Shown: positions 43,529-53,406, numbered from the stretch's first letter. The stretch: DNA of 64,000 bases from Halodesulfovibrio aestuarii (GCF_050571805.1 NZ_CP192219.1), one strand, 5' to 3'. Notes: generated by a model not told the origin, from the letters alone. A program made the numbers and translations.

Positions 43529-44581
43529 TTGATTAGGGTTGTAGTAGTAGATGACTCCGCTTTTATGCGGAAAGCGCTGACAACAATGCTGGAAAAGGAT
43601 CCAGATATCAAAGTTGTTGCAACAGCACGTAACGGTGCTGAGGGACTTACTGTTATCAGACAGCATAATCCTGATGTTGTAACGCTTGATATTGAGATGC
43701 CTCAAATGGACGGCCTTACGGCGCTTCGCCATATTATGATGGAGATGCCTCGCCCTGTTTTGATGATTAGCTCCCTTACTATGGAAGGTGCAGAGTCAAC
43801 TCTCAAAGCTATGGAGCTTGGGGCAGTTGATTTTATTCCAAAGCAGATGTCCAGGGTTTCTCTTGAGATCGTTAAGATTGAAAAAGATCTTCAACAAAAA
43901 GTAAAATATATATCACGCCGGAAAATTCGTGCTCCGCGTACAAGTCGACCATCGCTTGCTGTTAAAGCTACACCGCGTGTCGCACCGCCAGTTATGCGAG
44001 GGAGACCAAAGCGTGATGTTGTTGCCATAGGAGTTTCTACCGGTGGTCCTCCGGCGGTACAGAAGGTGTTATCAAAACTTCCTGCTAACTTTCCTGCTGC
44101 AATTCTAATTGCACAACATATGCCGGCAGCGTTTACCGGCCCTTTTGCAAAACGTTTGGATAGTGTTTGCAAGATTAATGTGAAGGAAGCTTCAGGAGCT
44201 GAGCCCATTGTGCCCGGAACTGCATATATTGCACCGGGGGGAAAGCATATAGTATTGCAGCAGCGTGGCTCAAGAATGGAAGTTGTGGTGAAAGAAGAGC
44301 CTGCTGATGCATTGTACAAGCCATCTGCAAACGTGCTGATTGAGTCTGTTGCTAAAGCACAGGGGCGTCGGGCTGTGGGGGCAATTTTTACAGGGATGGG
44401 GAATGATGGCTTACTTGGTATTCGTGAATTGAAAAGCAGAGGTGGGTACATCTTAGCCCAGAATGATGCCTCTTGTGTTGTTTACGGAATGCCCAAAGCC
44501 ATTGTGGACGCTAAGCTGACCGATGAGATTGTGGATATTGACGATATGGCGTCAGCTCTGATGGCAAGCATCTACAAATAA
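43529..44581 (+). CDS. cheB: Chemotaxis protein-glutamate methylesterase CheB
   Basis: It removes methyl groups from chemoreceptors and so resets adaptation. The 350 residues have a receiver domain (phosphorylated D54 in VVTLDIEMPQMDG), a basic linker, and the methylesterase domain with catalytic S170 (IGVSTGGPP), H197 (AQHMP) and D293 (GMGNDG). The start is TTG with AGGAG 6 bases upstream. It is the first gene of the chemosensory cluster cheB-HEAT-cheR-parA-cheW-cheY-cheA. Confidence 0.95.
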   Translation: MIRVVVVDDSAFMRKALTTMLEKDPDIKVVATARNGAEGLTVIRQHNPDVVTLDIEMPQMDGLTALRHIMMEMPRPVLMISSLTMEGAESTLKAMELGAVDFIPKQMSRVSLEIVKIEKDLQQKVKYISRRKIRAPRTSRPSLAVKATPRVAPPVMRGRPKRDVVAIGVSTGGPPAVQKVLSKLPANFPAAILIAQHMPAAFTGPFAKRLDSVCKINVKEASGAEPIVPGTAYIAPGGKHIVLQQRGSRMEVVVKEEPADALYKPSANVLIESVAKAQGRRAVGAIFTGMGNDGLLGIRELKSRGGYILAQNDASCVVYGMPKAIVDAKLTDEIVDIDDMASALMASIYK

Positions 44582-44618
44582 TGTATGCGGAATTTCCGCC
44601 AACTAAGAAGGTAAATGT

Positions 44619-46541
44619 ATGTCTGAATGTGACAAAATTTTAAATCAGTTACGCTCTGATGAATCCGAGGTCGTTCGCGATGCTGCCTTTATTGCAGGTG
44701 CAGAGAAGATAGAGTGTGCGGTTCCGGAATTGATTCGTCATATGCAGGAAGGTAACCTCGGTGTACAGGAAGCTGCCGAACGTGCTCTTCGCGTGATTCG
44801 TGGCGAAAAAACTGTTCAGGCGGTTATTCCGCTGCTTGTTTCAGAAGAAGCTCCGGTGCGAAACGCCGCAATGGATATCTTGCGAGAAATTGCAGAAGAC
44901 GATCTGGAAAGTGTAATGGGCCAGTTGGATAGCTCTAATCCGGATCTTCGCATTTTTATCTCAGATATTTTGGGTTCATCCAATAGTCTATTTTCAGTTG
45001 CTCCGTTGTGTGATGCTTTGCTTAACGATCAGGAAGTAAATGTTCGTTATCAAGCCGCAGTGAGCTTGGGTGAACTTGGTTTTTCTGATGCCGCAGACAG
45101 CTTGATTCAGGCACTTGAAGATGAGGAGTGGGTTCAGTTTTCAGTAATTGAAGCACTTACTAAGATCGGTGCCGCTCAGACATCCGGAGCATTAGTCAGA
45201 GCGCTTGGAAAGTCTACTCCGCTTGTTGCTTCCATGATTGTTGAAGCTCTTGGGGAAATGGGGGACTTGAAGATTGTTCCGCTGCTTATTGATCAGATGA
45301 AGACAGCCCCGTCTCCATTACAGAACAAAATTTGCAAAGCAGTTGTGCAGCTTTTGGGTGACAAGACTCTTGAATTGCTTCCGGCTGATAAGCGAGACCA
45401 GTTTAATAAAGCGCTGCTGGTAGCTCTTGAGGATGAGGATGAGGAGATTCAGCTCGCAGCATTACGTGGTCTTTCAACAGCAAAAGGAGACGAAGCTACA
45501 CGGAAGGTGATGAGTACCGTAGCCACTTTCAATATTGATCGTGATACCGACAAGCTTATTGCTGCCGTTGAGTGTCTTGCACATATCGGTTGTAACGACG
45601 CGATGCTGGATGTGTTTCTTGAAGATAATGAACTTTCCTTGCGTGTTGCAGCGGAAGCAGTTTCCCGTATGTCAGAAAATGAGATGAAGAAAGCTGTTCC
45701 GACTATTCTTTCCATCTTTAATGACAAAGGGCTTTTCGTTCAGCGTGATCTTATTACTGTGCTTGTTAAAGCTGCCGATGCTTCAGAAGAAAAGTTTTTT
45801 CAGAATTTGTTGAAAGAGCATACTGATGAAGTGATTCTTAAAAAGGCATTGTACTTCCTTGGAGAAAATTCAAGCTCGTTGAAGTGTGCTGAAATGATTT
45901 TCGAAAAGTTGTCTCATGAATCCTTTGAAGTGAAAGATGCAGCGTTAGAAGCTGCCATTGCCATGAATAATGAGATGCTCTGGATTCGCTTTGTTTCCAG
46001 TGTGGAAAGTGAGAATGCCACAGACCGTATGATGGCTGTATATGCTTTGGGTAAATCAAAGAATGATGTGTATGTTGAATTGCTTAAAGAGGCGCTTTCC
46101 GACCCTGTTGTAGATGTCCGGCTTGTAGCGCTCGAAGGTTTGCTTGCTTTAAGCTCTCAATCTACCGTTTTTGCAGAACAGGTGCAAAGTCTGCTTCATG
46201 ATAGCAATAGAGACATTCGCCTTGCTGTTGTGGATATGATTGGTAAGACACAGTCCGAAGCCTATCTGCATTACCTTATTGAAGCTCTGGATGATGAAGA
46301 TGATTGGGTTGCGATACGCGCAATAGAGCATCTTGGTGAGTTACAGAACGATGAGGTTGTAGAACCGTTATTAGGTGTTTTTGCGGCAAGAAGCGTTTTG
46401 GTTCAGCATAGGGTAATAAAAACGCTTGGTAACATGGGGACAGAACGTTGTTTTGGAGCCTTGTTAACTATGATGAGGCACGAAGATCCGGAGATTTGCG
46501 AGGCAGCTGAACAGGCAGCGGATCAGATTAGAAGCAGGTAG
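44619..46541 (+). CDS. HEAT-repeat protein in the chemosensory cluster
   Basis: The 640 residues are almost wholly made of HEAT/PBS-lyase-type helical repeats of about 30 residues; examples are VPELIRHMQEGNLGVQEAAE, AVIPLLVSEEAPVRNAAMD and LLHDSNRDIRLAVVDMIG. It has no catalytic motif and no signal peptide, so it is a cytosolic scaffold. AAGAAGG precedes the ATG. It lies between cheB and cheR, 37 bases after cheB. Such a protein could organise array components or bind CheR/CheB, but this is inference from position only. Confidence 0.88.
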   Translation: MSECDKILNQLRSDESEVVRDAAFIAGAEKIECAVPELIRHMQEGNLGVQEAAERALRVIRGEKTVQAVIPLLVSEEAPVRNAAMDILREIAEDDLESVMGQLDSSNPDLRIFISDILGSSNSLFSVAPLCDALLNDQEVNVRYQAAVSLGELGFSDAADSLIQALEDEEWVQFSVIEALTKIGAAQTSGALVRALGKSTPLVASMIVEALGEMGDLKIVPLLIDQMKTAPSPLQNKICKAVVQLLGDKTLELLPADKRDQFNKALLVALEDEDEEIQLAALRGLSTAKGDEATRKVMSTVATFNIDRDTDKLIAAVECLAHIGCNDAMLDVFLEDNELSLRVAAEAVSRMSENEMKKAVPTILSIFNDKGLFVQRDLITVLVKAADASEEKFFQNLLKEHTDEVILKKALYFLGENSSSLKCAEMIFEKLSHESFEVKDAALEAAIAMNNEMLWIRFVSSVESENATDRMMAVYALGKSKNDVYVELLKEALSDPVVDVRLVALEGLLALSSQSTVFAEQVQSLLHDSNRDIRLAVVDMIGKTQSEAYLHYLIEALDDEDDWVAIRAIEHLGELQNDEVVEPLLGVFAARSVLVQHRVIKTLGNMGTERCFGALLTMMRHEDPEICEAAEQAADQIRSR

Positions 46542-46554
46542 CTAGGGGGACCAT

Positions 46555-47433
46555 GTGTCATCACTTTTTTCAAGAACGACAAGTTTTCAGCGCGAACTTC
46601 ACGCCAGTGATGAAGAATTTCGTCAAATTAGAGATCATATCTATGAGTTGTGTGGAATCCATATTGCTGACAACCGAAAGTATCTGGTCGAAAATAGACT
46701 GGCAGCGCGTCTTAAGGCTTTGAATCTCAAAAGCTTTGGCGAATATTATTACTATTTGCGGTATGATAAAAATCGTCGGGACGAGTTGAATCGTCTTTAT
46801 GAAGTTATCACTACGAATGAGACCAGTTTTTATAGAAATCCGCCACAGCTTAAAGTTTTCCAAGAGGTTGTACTCAAAGACATGTTGGATGCTCTAAGGG
46901 CAAAGCGTAGCCGAAGGCTCCGTATTTGGTCTGCAGGTTGCTCTTCCGGTGAAGAACCGTACACTTTGGGCATAATTTTGCATGAGGTTCTTAAAACAGA
47001 AATTGCTTCCTGGGATATTAAAATTACAGCAAGTGATATTTCTACTGCAGTTCTTGATACCGCAAGGAGTGGAATTTATTCCGATTATGCGCTACGAACT
47101 ACTCCTCCTGAAATAATTCGTAAATATTTCAAGAAGGAAGGGCGGGAATATCATCTTACAGAAAATGTAAAGAAACTCGTTCGATTCGATCAGTTGAACC
47201 TTAATGATAGGTTACAGATTAAACGTATTGAACGGTCTCAAATTATTTTCTGTAGAAACGTAATTATCTATTTTGATGATGAAATGAAGACTCGGGTTAT
47301 AAGTTCATTCTATGACAACCTCCAACCTGGTGGAGCGTTATTGATTGGACACTCTGAGTCGTTGCATAATATATCCAGAGCCTTTAGACCTGAACATCAT
47401 AAGGGTGCAATCGTCTACCGCAAAGATAGTTAA
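46555..47433 (+). CDS. cheR: Chemotaxis protein methyltransferase CheR
   Basis: It methylates glutamates on chemoreceptors with SAM. The 292 residues have the N-terminal helical domain (IRDHIYELCGIHI), TTNETSFYRNPPQL, the SAM motif IWSAGCSSGEEPYTLGI and the late FCRNVIIYFDD. It starts with GTG; AGGGGGA is 5-6 bases upstream. The spacing from the HEAT gene is 13 bases. No C-terminal TPR or pentapeptide-binding extension is seen. Confidence 0.94.
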   Translation: MSSLFSRTTSFQRELHASDEEFRQIRDHIYELCGIHIADNRKYLVENRLAARLKALNLKSFGEYYYYLRYDKNRRDELNRLYEVITTNETSFYRNPPQLKVFQEVVLKDMLDALRAKRSRRLRIWSAGCSSGEEPYTLGIILHEVLKTEIASWDIKITASDISTAVLDTARSGIYSDYALRTTPPEIIRKYFKKEGREYHLTENVKKLVRFDQLNLNDRLQIKRIERSQIIFCRNVIIYFDDEMKTRVISSFYDNLQPGGALLIGHSESLHNISRAFRPEHHKGAIVYRKDS

Positions 47434-47469
47434 TCTGAAGTATGGAGACACCCTTTGGAGGAGTATAGT

Positions 47470-48246
47470 TTGAACGCCAAAGTTCTGGCTATCGCCAACC
47501 AAAAAGGCGGCGTAGGTAAAACTACCACCACTGTCACCCTCGGTGCAGCGTTGGCACGTATGAATAAAAGAGTGTTAATTATGGATCTTGACCCTCATGC
47601 GTGTGCTTCTGTCCATTTGCGTTTTTTTCCGGATACGGTGCAACGTACGACGTATGACTTGTTTACAGCACCGCGAAAGGTTTGGCCGTTGTTGTGGAAG
47701 CAGTTAATCAGCAGGAAGGATGGACAGTATTTTGACACTGCTCCGGCTTCTATCAGGCTTTCTGAACTAGAGGTTGACTTAAAGGAAAAGCACGGAAAGG
47801 GGAGTCTGCTCAAGGCTGCACTGGAAGAAATTCGTGATCAGTACGATTATATTCTTCTGGACTGTCCGCCCCAGCTTGGAATGCTTCAGGTAAACGCGAT
47901 CGTTGCTTGTGATTTGTTGATTATTCCTATTCAAACAGATTTTTTAGCATTACATGGACTGAAATTGCTTTTTGATACACTGCGTACCCTTAATAAGGTG
48001 TTGCCAGCGCCTGTTACGTATAGAGCCTTGGCTACAATGTACGACAAGCGGGCGGGGGCCTGTCGCAGAGTTCTGGATTTGCTTGGTAGAAAGATGGGGG
48101 ATTTAATGTTTTCCACTGTAATTGGGGTGGATACTCGTTTTAGGGACGCAAGTGCTCTTGGAAAGAGCGTGTATGAAATTGACGCATCTTGTCGTGGAGC
48201 ACGTGGATATGAGCTTTTGGCAAAAGAGGTGGAAAGCTTATGGTAA
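47470..48246 (+). CDS. ParA-family ATPase of the chemosensory cluster
   Basis: This MinD/ParA-type ATPase has a deviant Walker A motif (NQKGGVGKTTTTVTL), the switch DLDPHACASVHL and DCPPQLGMLQVN. Its place among che genes suggests a role like ParC/PpfA, which position chemosensory arrays at poles or through the cytoplasm. The frame is open from a TTG at 47455, but GGAGGAG at 47457-47463 points to the TTG at 47470, giving 258 residues. The stop overlaps cheW by 7 bases. ATPase family is sure; array positioning is inference. Confidence 0.88.
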   Translation: MNAKVLAIANQKGGVGKTTTTVTLGAALARMNKRVLIMDLDPHACASVHLRFFPDTVQRTTYDLFTAPRKVWPLLWKQLISRKDGQYFDTAPASIRLSELEVDLKEKHGKGSLLKAALEEIRDQYDYILLDCPPQLGMLQVNAIVACDLLIIPIQTDFLALHGLKLLFDTLRTLNKVLPAPVTYRALATMYDKRAGACRRVLDLLGRKMGDLMFSTVIGVDTRFRDASALGKSVYEIDASCRGARGYELLAKEVESLW

Positions 48247-49193
48247 AAACTCCTGAAGAATATTTTGAAGATCATTTATTTGATGTTGTGCAGGCTGAAC
48301 CTGCAAATAGCTTTACTGCAGCAGAGGCGGCATTTATGTCCAAGTATCTTGGAGTAAATGAGACGGAGGCCTTAGAGCGGCTCGGGTTGAATAAGTCCGT
48401 TGAGCCTGAGTGTGTACTTAGTGCAGTTGGTTCAGACTATGAATCTACTGCAGACGTGAACTCGTTTTCTACCGTAACACTGACAGCTCCTGCCGGACAA
48501 CCCGTTCAAAAGTTGAATGCGCCTTCAACCCTTAATGTTGATAATGCAGACTCCTTGCCTGCTGAAAAAAAAGCTCCGGTTTCTGAGATTGCAGTTGCCG
48601 AACCTGTTCGGAATGATGTTGCAGATGATGCCAGTGCATCCTTCACAGACGATAGTTTTGGTGCTGACACACAGGCTCCTGTTACTGAAGAGGAAAATTG
48701 GCTTGGTACGGGCATTGAGAGAGAGCCTGATTTGCTTGAGCAACTTCGTAATGAGACTGAATTACAAATGGTCAGTTTTTTCCTTGGAAAACAAGAATTT
48801 ACTGTGCCAATCAGTGCTGTTCAAGAAGTTATCAGATGTTTGCCGGCAACCAAACTTCCAGTTGCACCCCCCTTTGTTACCGGAGTTATTAATTTACGGG
48901 GGATAGTAACGCCGATTATTCAGTTGCGGGAATTACTTGGCATTGCTGGTTCAGAAGAAGAAGGGCAGTCTGATAGATTTATCGTGGTTTGTAAGCGGCA
49001 CGGACTTCAGTTCGGGCTTGTTATTGATACCGTACATACTATGTATAGAGTTCCGCAAGAATCCATCGACTGGGCTGTTGAATCTCATCTTGGAATAGCG
49101 GTTCAGTATATATTTGGTTTAATGAAATCTGATGATATGCTTATTGGTATTATTTCGGTGGATAATATTGTTGAAGCCATCCTTGAAGGATAG
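48240..49193 (+). CDS. cheW: CheW-domain protein with long N-terminal extension
   Basis: The C-terminal 140 residues are a CheW domain (MVSFFLGKQEFTVPISAVQE, LRGIVTPIIQLRELLG, FGLVIDTVHTMYRV), which couples receptors to CheA. The first 170 residues are acidic, Ala/Ser-rich and apparently disordered, with a conserved-looking start (EEYFEDHLF). ParC-type ATPases are known to bind CheW or CheA partners, so this tail, encoded directly after parA with a 7-base overlap, might be the contact, but this is inference. 317 residues; cheY follows after 12 bases. Confidence 0.9.
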   Translation: MVKTPEEYFEDHLFDVVQAEPANSFTAAEAAFMSKYLGVNETEALERLGLNKSVEPECVLSAVGSDYESTADVNSFSTVTLTAPAGQPVQKLNAPSTLNVDNADSLPAEKKAPVSEIAVAEPVRNDVADDASASFTDDSFGADTQAPVTEEENWLGTGIEREPDLLEQLRNETELQMVSFFLGKQEFTVPISAVQEVIRCLPATKLPVAPPFVTGVINLRGIVTPIIQLRELLGIAGSEEEGQSDRFIVVCKRHGLQFGLVIDTVHTMYRVPQESIDWAVESHLGIAVQYIFGLMKSDDMLIGIISVDNIVEAILEG

Positions 49194-49205
49194 AGAGCGC
49201 TAAAA

Positions 49206-49574
49206 ATGAGTAAACAAATTCTGATTGTAGACGATTCAAAGACCGTTCGAAATCTTGTAGCCTTTATTATGAAAAATGAAGGTTTCAAGGTCACTTCTGC
49301 AGAAGATGGTCTTGATGGTCTGGAAAAGCTTTATTCCTGTGGAAGTGTTGATTTGATCATTACAGATATTAACATGCCGCATATGGACGGTTTTACGTTT
49401 ATTGAAAATGTACGCAAGCAGGATGCATATCGCGATTTGCCTATAGTTGTTCTATCTACCGAAGGGCAAGAACAGGACATTAAGCTTGGAATGAGCCTTG
49501 GAGCAAACCTGTACATGGTAAAACCGGCACAGCCAGAAAAAATGGTTCGAAATGTTCGCATGCTGCTGGGCTAG
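49206..49574 (+). CDS. cheY: Chemotaxis response regulator CheY
   Basis: This is a single receiver domain of 122 residues with the acid pocket (VDDS), phosphorylated D54 (IITDINMP), T/S in VVLST and the conserved K in YMVKPAQ. It should carry the signal from CheA to the flagellar motor or to another output. The ATG is 12 bases after cheW. A hairpin with TTTT follows, partly separating it from cheA. Confidence 0.93.
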   Translation: MSKQILIVDDSKTVRNLVAFIMKNEGFKVTSAEDGLDGLEKLYSCGSVDLIITDINMPHMDGFTFIENVRKQDAYRDLPIVVLSTEGQEQDIKLGMSLGANLYMVKPAQPEKMVRNVRMLLG

Positions 49575-49591
49575 CGAACAATCGTGATATT

Positions 49592-49624
49592 TTTAGCTAC
49601 TGTAAGTGGTTCTTGCAGTAGCTT
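49592..49624 (+). terminator. Terminator-like hairpin between cheY and cheA
   Basis: AGCTACTG pairs with CAGTAGCT around a 13-base loop, followed by TTTTCTG. It is probably a partial terminator, since cheA belongs to the same cluster. Confidence 0.6.
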
Positions 49625-49785
49625 TTCTGTGTCATAAATGTGCTTTGTATGTCACCGGTTTGTTTTTTCGTTATGTTTTCTAATTATCTGCAGAATATTA
49701 CCGATATAATACTATACAGAGAGCAGGTAGTTGTTGGGCTTGCCTGCACTAAGCGTTTTTCACTACATCCATTTGGGGACAAAGT

Positions 49786-52674
49786 ATGAGCCAGGATTTT
49801 TTAGATCCGGAAATTTTTGCCGATTTTATTATTGAAGCAAAAGAACATCTGGAGACTATCGAGCCGAACTTACTGGAACTTGAAAAAGAACCGGAAGATA
49901 TCTCGTTATTGAATGAAATCTTTAGGCCGATGCACTCATTAAAAGGTGCATCCGGTTTTCTTGGTCTCAATAAAATGAATACGCTTGCGCACCGTGCTGA
50001 GAACATTATGGATGAGTTGCGCAAGGGGGATATGGAAGCTACTCCTGCCATAATGGATGTAATTCTTGAAGCAACTGATGCTCTGCGCAAGATTCTCGAT
50101 AATCTCGAGAATGAAGGTGAGGAGGGGGACGTGGCGACCGACCCGATTATTCAGACTCTGGATGCGTTGCTTGCAGGTGAAGAGCCTACTCCAGCAACTT
50201 CGTCTGTGAATGTGGCTAATGAGCCTGAGCAGGATGTTGCAGTTGAAGATACTCCTCTTGAGGCTGTGCAGGAAGAAAGCTCTATTGAGTTTGATCAAGA
50301 TGAACTTGAGGTCAGTACCCGAGCCGTCGTGGATATCCCTGAAGGCGAGCCGTATGCGTTAACGTCTTTTGGTGAAGGCCACTTACGCGACTTTATTGAA
50401 GAGGCCGCAGAGAATACAGCAGATTTAAGTAATGGCCTTCTTGAACTTGAACAGAATCCAGAAGACAACGATGCTCTTGTAAATGACCTGTTTCGCTTTT
50501 TCCATAATCTTAAGGGGAACAGCGGCATTATTGGATTTCAAGAATTAAACAGTCTTACGCACGAAGCAGAAACTCTCCTTAATCGAACCCGTAAAGGTGA
50601 GCTTCCTGTGACTCAGGGGCTTATTGATACGTTGCTACGCTGCGTTGATGTTATTGATATTCTTGTAAACAGAATCGATATTGAAACCGGCCAGGTTCCA
50701 ACGTTTGATCTTTCCGAAATTTTATCTGTATTGCGTCACGCAGTCGAGCATGGTGAGTTCCCAGAAGTTGTTAAGAACACACCTGTCCCAGCTTCTGAGG
50801 AAGAATCCGTAGAATGCGTGGAAGAAGTTCCTGAGTATGATAAAGAAGATATGGATATTTTTATCGTGACGATAACTCAGCAGCGTGTCGCAGTCGATCT
50901 TGCTGTTAAGGCGTTGGAAAAGGACTCCACGCAAGAAGACTATATTAACAGTCTCTACAGAAGCCTTGTTACAACACAAAATTCGTGCAGCTATATGCAG
51001 TACGATAAACCGCGAGTACAGGCAGAGCGTACCGCGGGACTTGTAGATTCCGGTCGTAATGCTGATATGGATTTTGCACTTATGCTTGATCTGTTGCTTC
51101 AGGAAATCGAAATTCTGAATGATATGGTCGATGCAGAGTTGGCAGTTTTTAATCTATCTATTGATATAGAAGCTGAATTAAAAGGTGTAGGTGAACCTTC
51201 GTCTGGCCCGCAGGATGAATTGGAGATCAGTCTAGAATTGCCGGAATCCGGCAGTGCAGATGCTCCTGTTTCTTTTGTCGCCAATGCTCTTGTGGAAGAG
51301 CCTGAGGCGATTAGAGAAGCGTCTAAACCTGTTTCAAAGCCTGCTGCAACTCCAAAAGAAACGCCAAAACAAAAGCAAAATCCAGAGCCGAAACCAAAAG
51401 TTAAAGCAGCTCCAGAGACCGCATCTGCTCCAGCTAAGGCGAAAGAGAAGGCTCCTGTAAAACAGCAAAAGCCAAAATCATCCAGTACGATCCGTGTTGA
51501 TCATGAAAAACTTGATCATTTAATGAACCTAATTGGTGAGTTGATCATTAACCGAAACCGTTACACGATGCTGGCCCGTAATCTTGAAGATGGGAACGAT
51601 GTAGACATTCAGGAAGTTGCCCAGTCTTTGACTGAAACAACTTACGCAATGGCACGTATTTCAGATGATCTTCAAGATACTATTATGAAGGTTCGCATGG
51701 TGCCAGTGTCTTCTGTGTTCTCCCGTTTTCCTCGTCTGGTTCGAGACCTTTCCCGTAAGAGCGGGAAAGAAGTAGACTTGATCATGGAAGGCGAAGAAAC
51801 AGAATTGGATAAAAGCGTTGTGGAAGTCATCGGAGATCCACTAGTCCACCTTATTCGAAACGCAATGGATCACGGTGTCGAGTCTGAAGAAGATCGTTTA
51901 AAGGCTGGTAAGCAGGGCAAAGGTACTGTTCACCTCCGTGCATATTATCGTGGTAACTCCGTAGCCATTGAAATTGAAGATGATGGTAAAGGTATTGATC
52001 CGGAAAAAATGCGCGAAGTTGCGATCAAAAAGGGTATCATTAGTCCTGATGAAGCAAAAGTTCTTGATGATCGTGAAGCAATGGAGCTTATTTTTGCGCC
52101 GGGATTCTCTTCTGCTGAGACCATTACAGACATTTCTGGGCGAGGCGTTGGTATGGACGTTGTCCGTACTAACATTAAAAACCTTAAAGGAAGCGTTGCT
52201 ATCCATTCTGAGCTCGGAAAAGGAACTCGCTTTACCTTGACCCTGCCGCTTACTCTGGCGATTATTGATGCTCTTATGGTTAATGTTGCTGGTGAAGCGT
52301 TTGCAATTCCGTTGGATGCTGTTTCTGAAACAACCAAAATTGAATCAGCGCGTCTTACTGATGTGAACGGGCGTAAAGCTGTAACCTTGCGTGGTGAAGT
52401 GCTTGGACTTGTCTATATGTCAGACTTGTTAGACTTACCGCGTTCTGAAGAAGCAGATGTACTTTCTGTTGTTGTGATCCATGATAACGATAGACGACTG
52501 GGGATTGTTGTAGACAAACTTCATGAGCGTCAGGAAATTGTTATTAAGCCGTTGGGTGAATACCTTGGAGATATTAAAGGTATTTCCGGCGCAACCATTA
52601 TGGGTGACGGTTCTGTAATTCTGATTCTTGATCCGCACGAAATTTACCTGATGGCAACATCTAAAGCTTTGTAA
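49786..52674 (+). CDS. cheA: Chemotaxis histidine kinase CheA with multiple HPt domains
   Basis: This cytoplasmic kinase phosphorylates CheY and CheB. The 962 residues contain two intact HPt domains (H50 in FRPMHSLKGASGFLG; H240 in FRFFHNLKGNSGIIG), a third HPt-like region at about 350-430 that lacks the histidine (V395 in YRSLVTTQNS), a Pro/Lys-rich linker (about 500-565), the dimerisation domain (MNLIGELIINRNRY), the ATPase with N box (HLIRNAMDHGVE), GRGVGMDVVRTN and GKGTRFTLTLPL, and a C-terminal CheW-like domain. GGGGA lies about 6 bases before the ATG. It is 211 bases after cheY and may have its own promoter (a TATAAT lies at 49705). Confidence 0.95.
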   Translation: MSQDFLDPEIFADFIIEAKEHLETIEPNLLELEKEPEDISLLNEIFRPMHSLKGASGFLGLNKMNTLAHRAENIMDELRKGDMEATPAIMDVILEATDALRKILDNLENEGEEGDVATDPIIQTLDALLAGEEPTPATSSVNVANEPEQDVAVEDTPLEAVQEESSIEFDQDELEVSTRAVVDIPEGEPYALTSFGEGHLRDFIEEAAENTADLSNGLLELEQNPEDNDALVNDLFRFFHNLKGNSGIIGFQELNSLTHEAETLLNRTRKGELPVTQGLIDTLLRCVDVIDILVNRIDIETGQVPTFDLSEILSVLRHAVEHGEFPEVVKNTPVPASEEESVECVEEVPEYDKEDMDIFIVTITQQRVAVDLAVKALEKDSTQEDYINSLYRSLVTTQNSCSYMQYDKPRVQAERTAGLVDSGRNADMDFALMLDLLLQEIEILNDMVDAELAVFNLSIDIEAELKGVGEPSSGPQDELEISLELPESGSADAPVSFVANALVEEPEAIREASKPVSKPAATPKETPKQKQNPEPKPKVKAAPETASAPAKAKEKAPVKQQKPKSSSTIRVDHEKLDHLMNLIGELIINRNRYTMLARNLEDGNDVDIQEVAQSLTETTYAMARISDDLQDTIMKVRMVPVSSVFSRFPRLVRDLSRKSGKEVDLIMEGEETELDKSVVEVIGDPLVHLIRNAMDHGVESEEDRLKAGKQGKGTVHLRAYYRGNSVAIEIEDDGKGIDPEKMREVAIKKGIISPDEAKVLDDREAMELIFAPGFSSAETITDISGRGVGMDVVRTNIKNLKGSVAIHSELGKGTRFTLTLPLTLAIIDALMVNVAGEAFAIPLDAVSETTKIESARLTDVNGRKAVTLRGEVLGLVYMSDLLDLPRSEEADVLSVVVIHDNDRRLGIVVDKLHERQEIVIKPLGEYLGDIKGISGATIMGDGSVILILDPHEIYLMATSKAL

Positions 52675-52700
52675 CGTTAACGAGCTATAATAAATATTGT

Positions 52701-52732
52701 AAGAGAGCCTCTTGAAGAGGCTCTCTTTTTTA
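52701..52732 (+). terminator. Terminator after cheA
   Basis: AAGAGAGCCTCTT pairs with AGAGGCTCTCTT, followed by a T run; 26 bases after the cheA stop. Confidence 0.93.
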
Positions 52733-52782
52733 TTACGGGAAAAAGAATTGCAAGGAACCCGTCGGGATAGTATTTGCTTTGC

Positions 52783-53406
52783 ATGTCAGATAGGTACCTA
52801 GTTCCAGATGCAACACAGTATCGTGTTGAAGATATCATTAAGAAGAGCCAGTTTATCGTTACTCTGGCGCATACGCCGTCTGTGGAGGAAGCGAAAGCAT
52901 TTGTGGCTGCTGTAAAAGCTGAGTTCCCTGATGCTACACACAATTGCTGGGCGTATCAGGCCGGGCCTCCCGGAACAACGGCTATGGTCGGTATGAGTGA
53001 TGATGGTGAACCGCACGGTACAGCAGGGAAGCCTATGCTCAATATGCTGCTGCACGCAGATGTAGGAGAAATTGCAGCTGTCGTTACCCGATATTTTGGT
53101 GGAACCAAATTAGGTACTGGCGGACTTGTTCGTGCTTATTCCGGCATGGTAAAGCTTGGTTTGGAAACACTGCCAACCCGTGAAAAGATTACACCAGTGC
53201 GGTTTGAAGTCATAATTGATTACAGTGCTGTTACGTTGTTCAAGCGTATGTTGCCAGACTATGAAATCAAAGTGTTGGAAGAATCTTTTGGAGCTGATGC
53301 GGCTTTTATAGTTGAAATGCCGAAAGAGCATGCTGAGAGATTTTCAGCCGCAGTTGTTGAGCTTACCAACGGTAATGCTTTGATAGACGATATTACAGAC
53401 GTATGA
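52783..53406 (+). CDS. YigZ/IMPACT-family protein
   Basis: The 207-residue protein has the N-terminal IMPACT (UPF0029) domain: KKSQFIVTLAHT, SDDGEPHGTAGKPML and VTRYFGGTKLGTGGLVRAYSG, and a C-terminal DUF1949-type domain. The family is linked to ribosome function and translation quality control in some organisms; the role here is unproven. The ATG at 52783 is conserved-looking, but its ribosome-binding site is far (GGGA 15 bases away). A TTG at 52774 has GGGA 6 bases upstream and would add three residues. Confidence 0.9.
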   Translation: MSDRYLVPDATQYRVEDIIKKSQFIVTLAHTPSVEEAKAFVAAVKAEFPDATHNCWAYQAGPPGTTAMVGMSDDGEPHGTAGKPMLNMLLHADVGEIAAVVTRYFGGTKLGTGGLVRAYSGMVKLGLETLPTREKITPVRFEVIIDYSAVTLFKRMLPDYEIKVLEESFGADAAFIVEMPKEHAERFSAAVVELTNGNALIDDITDV

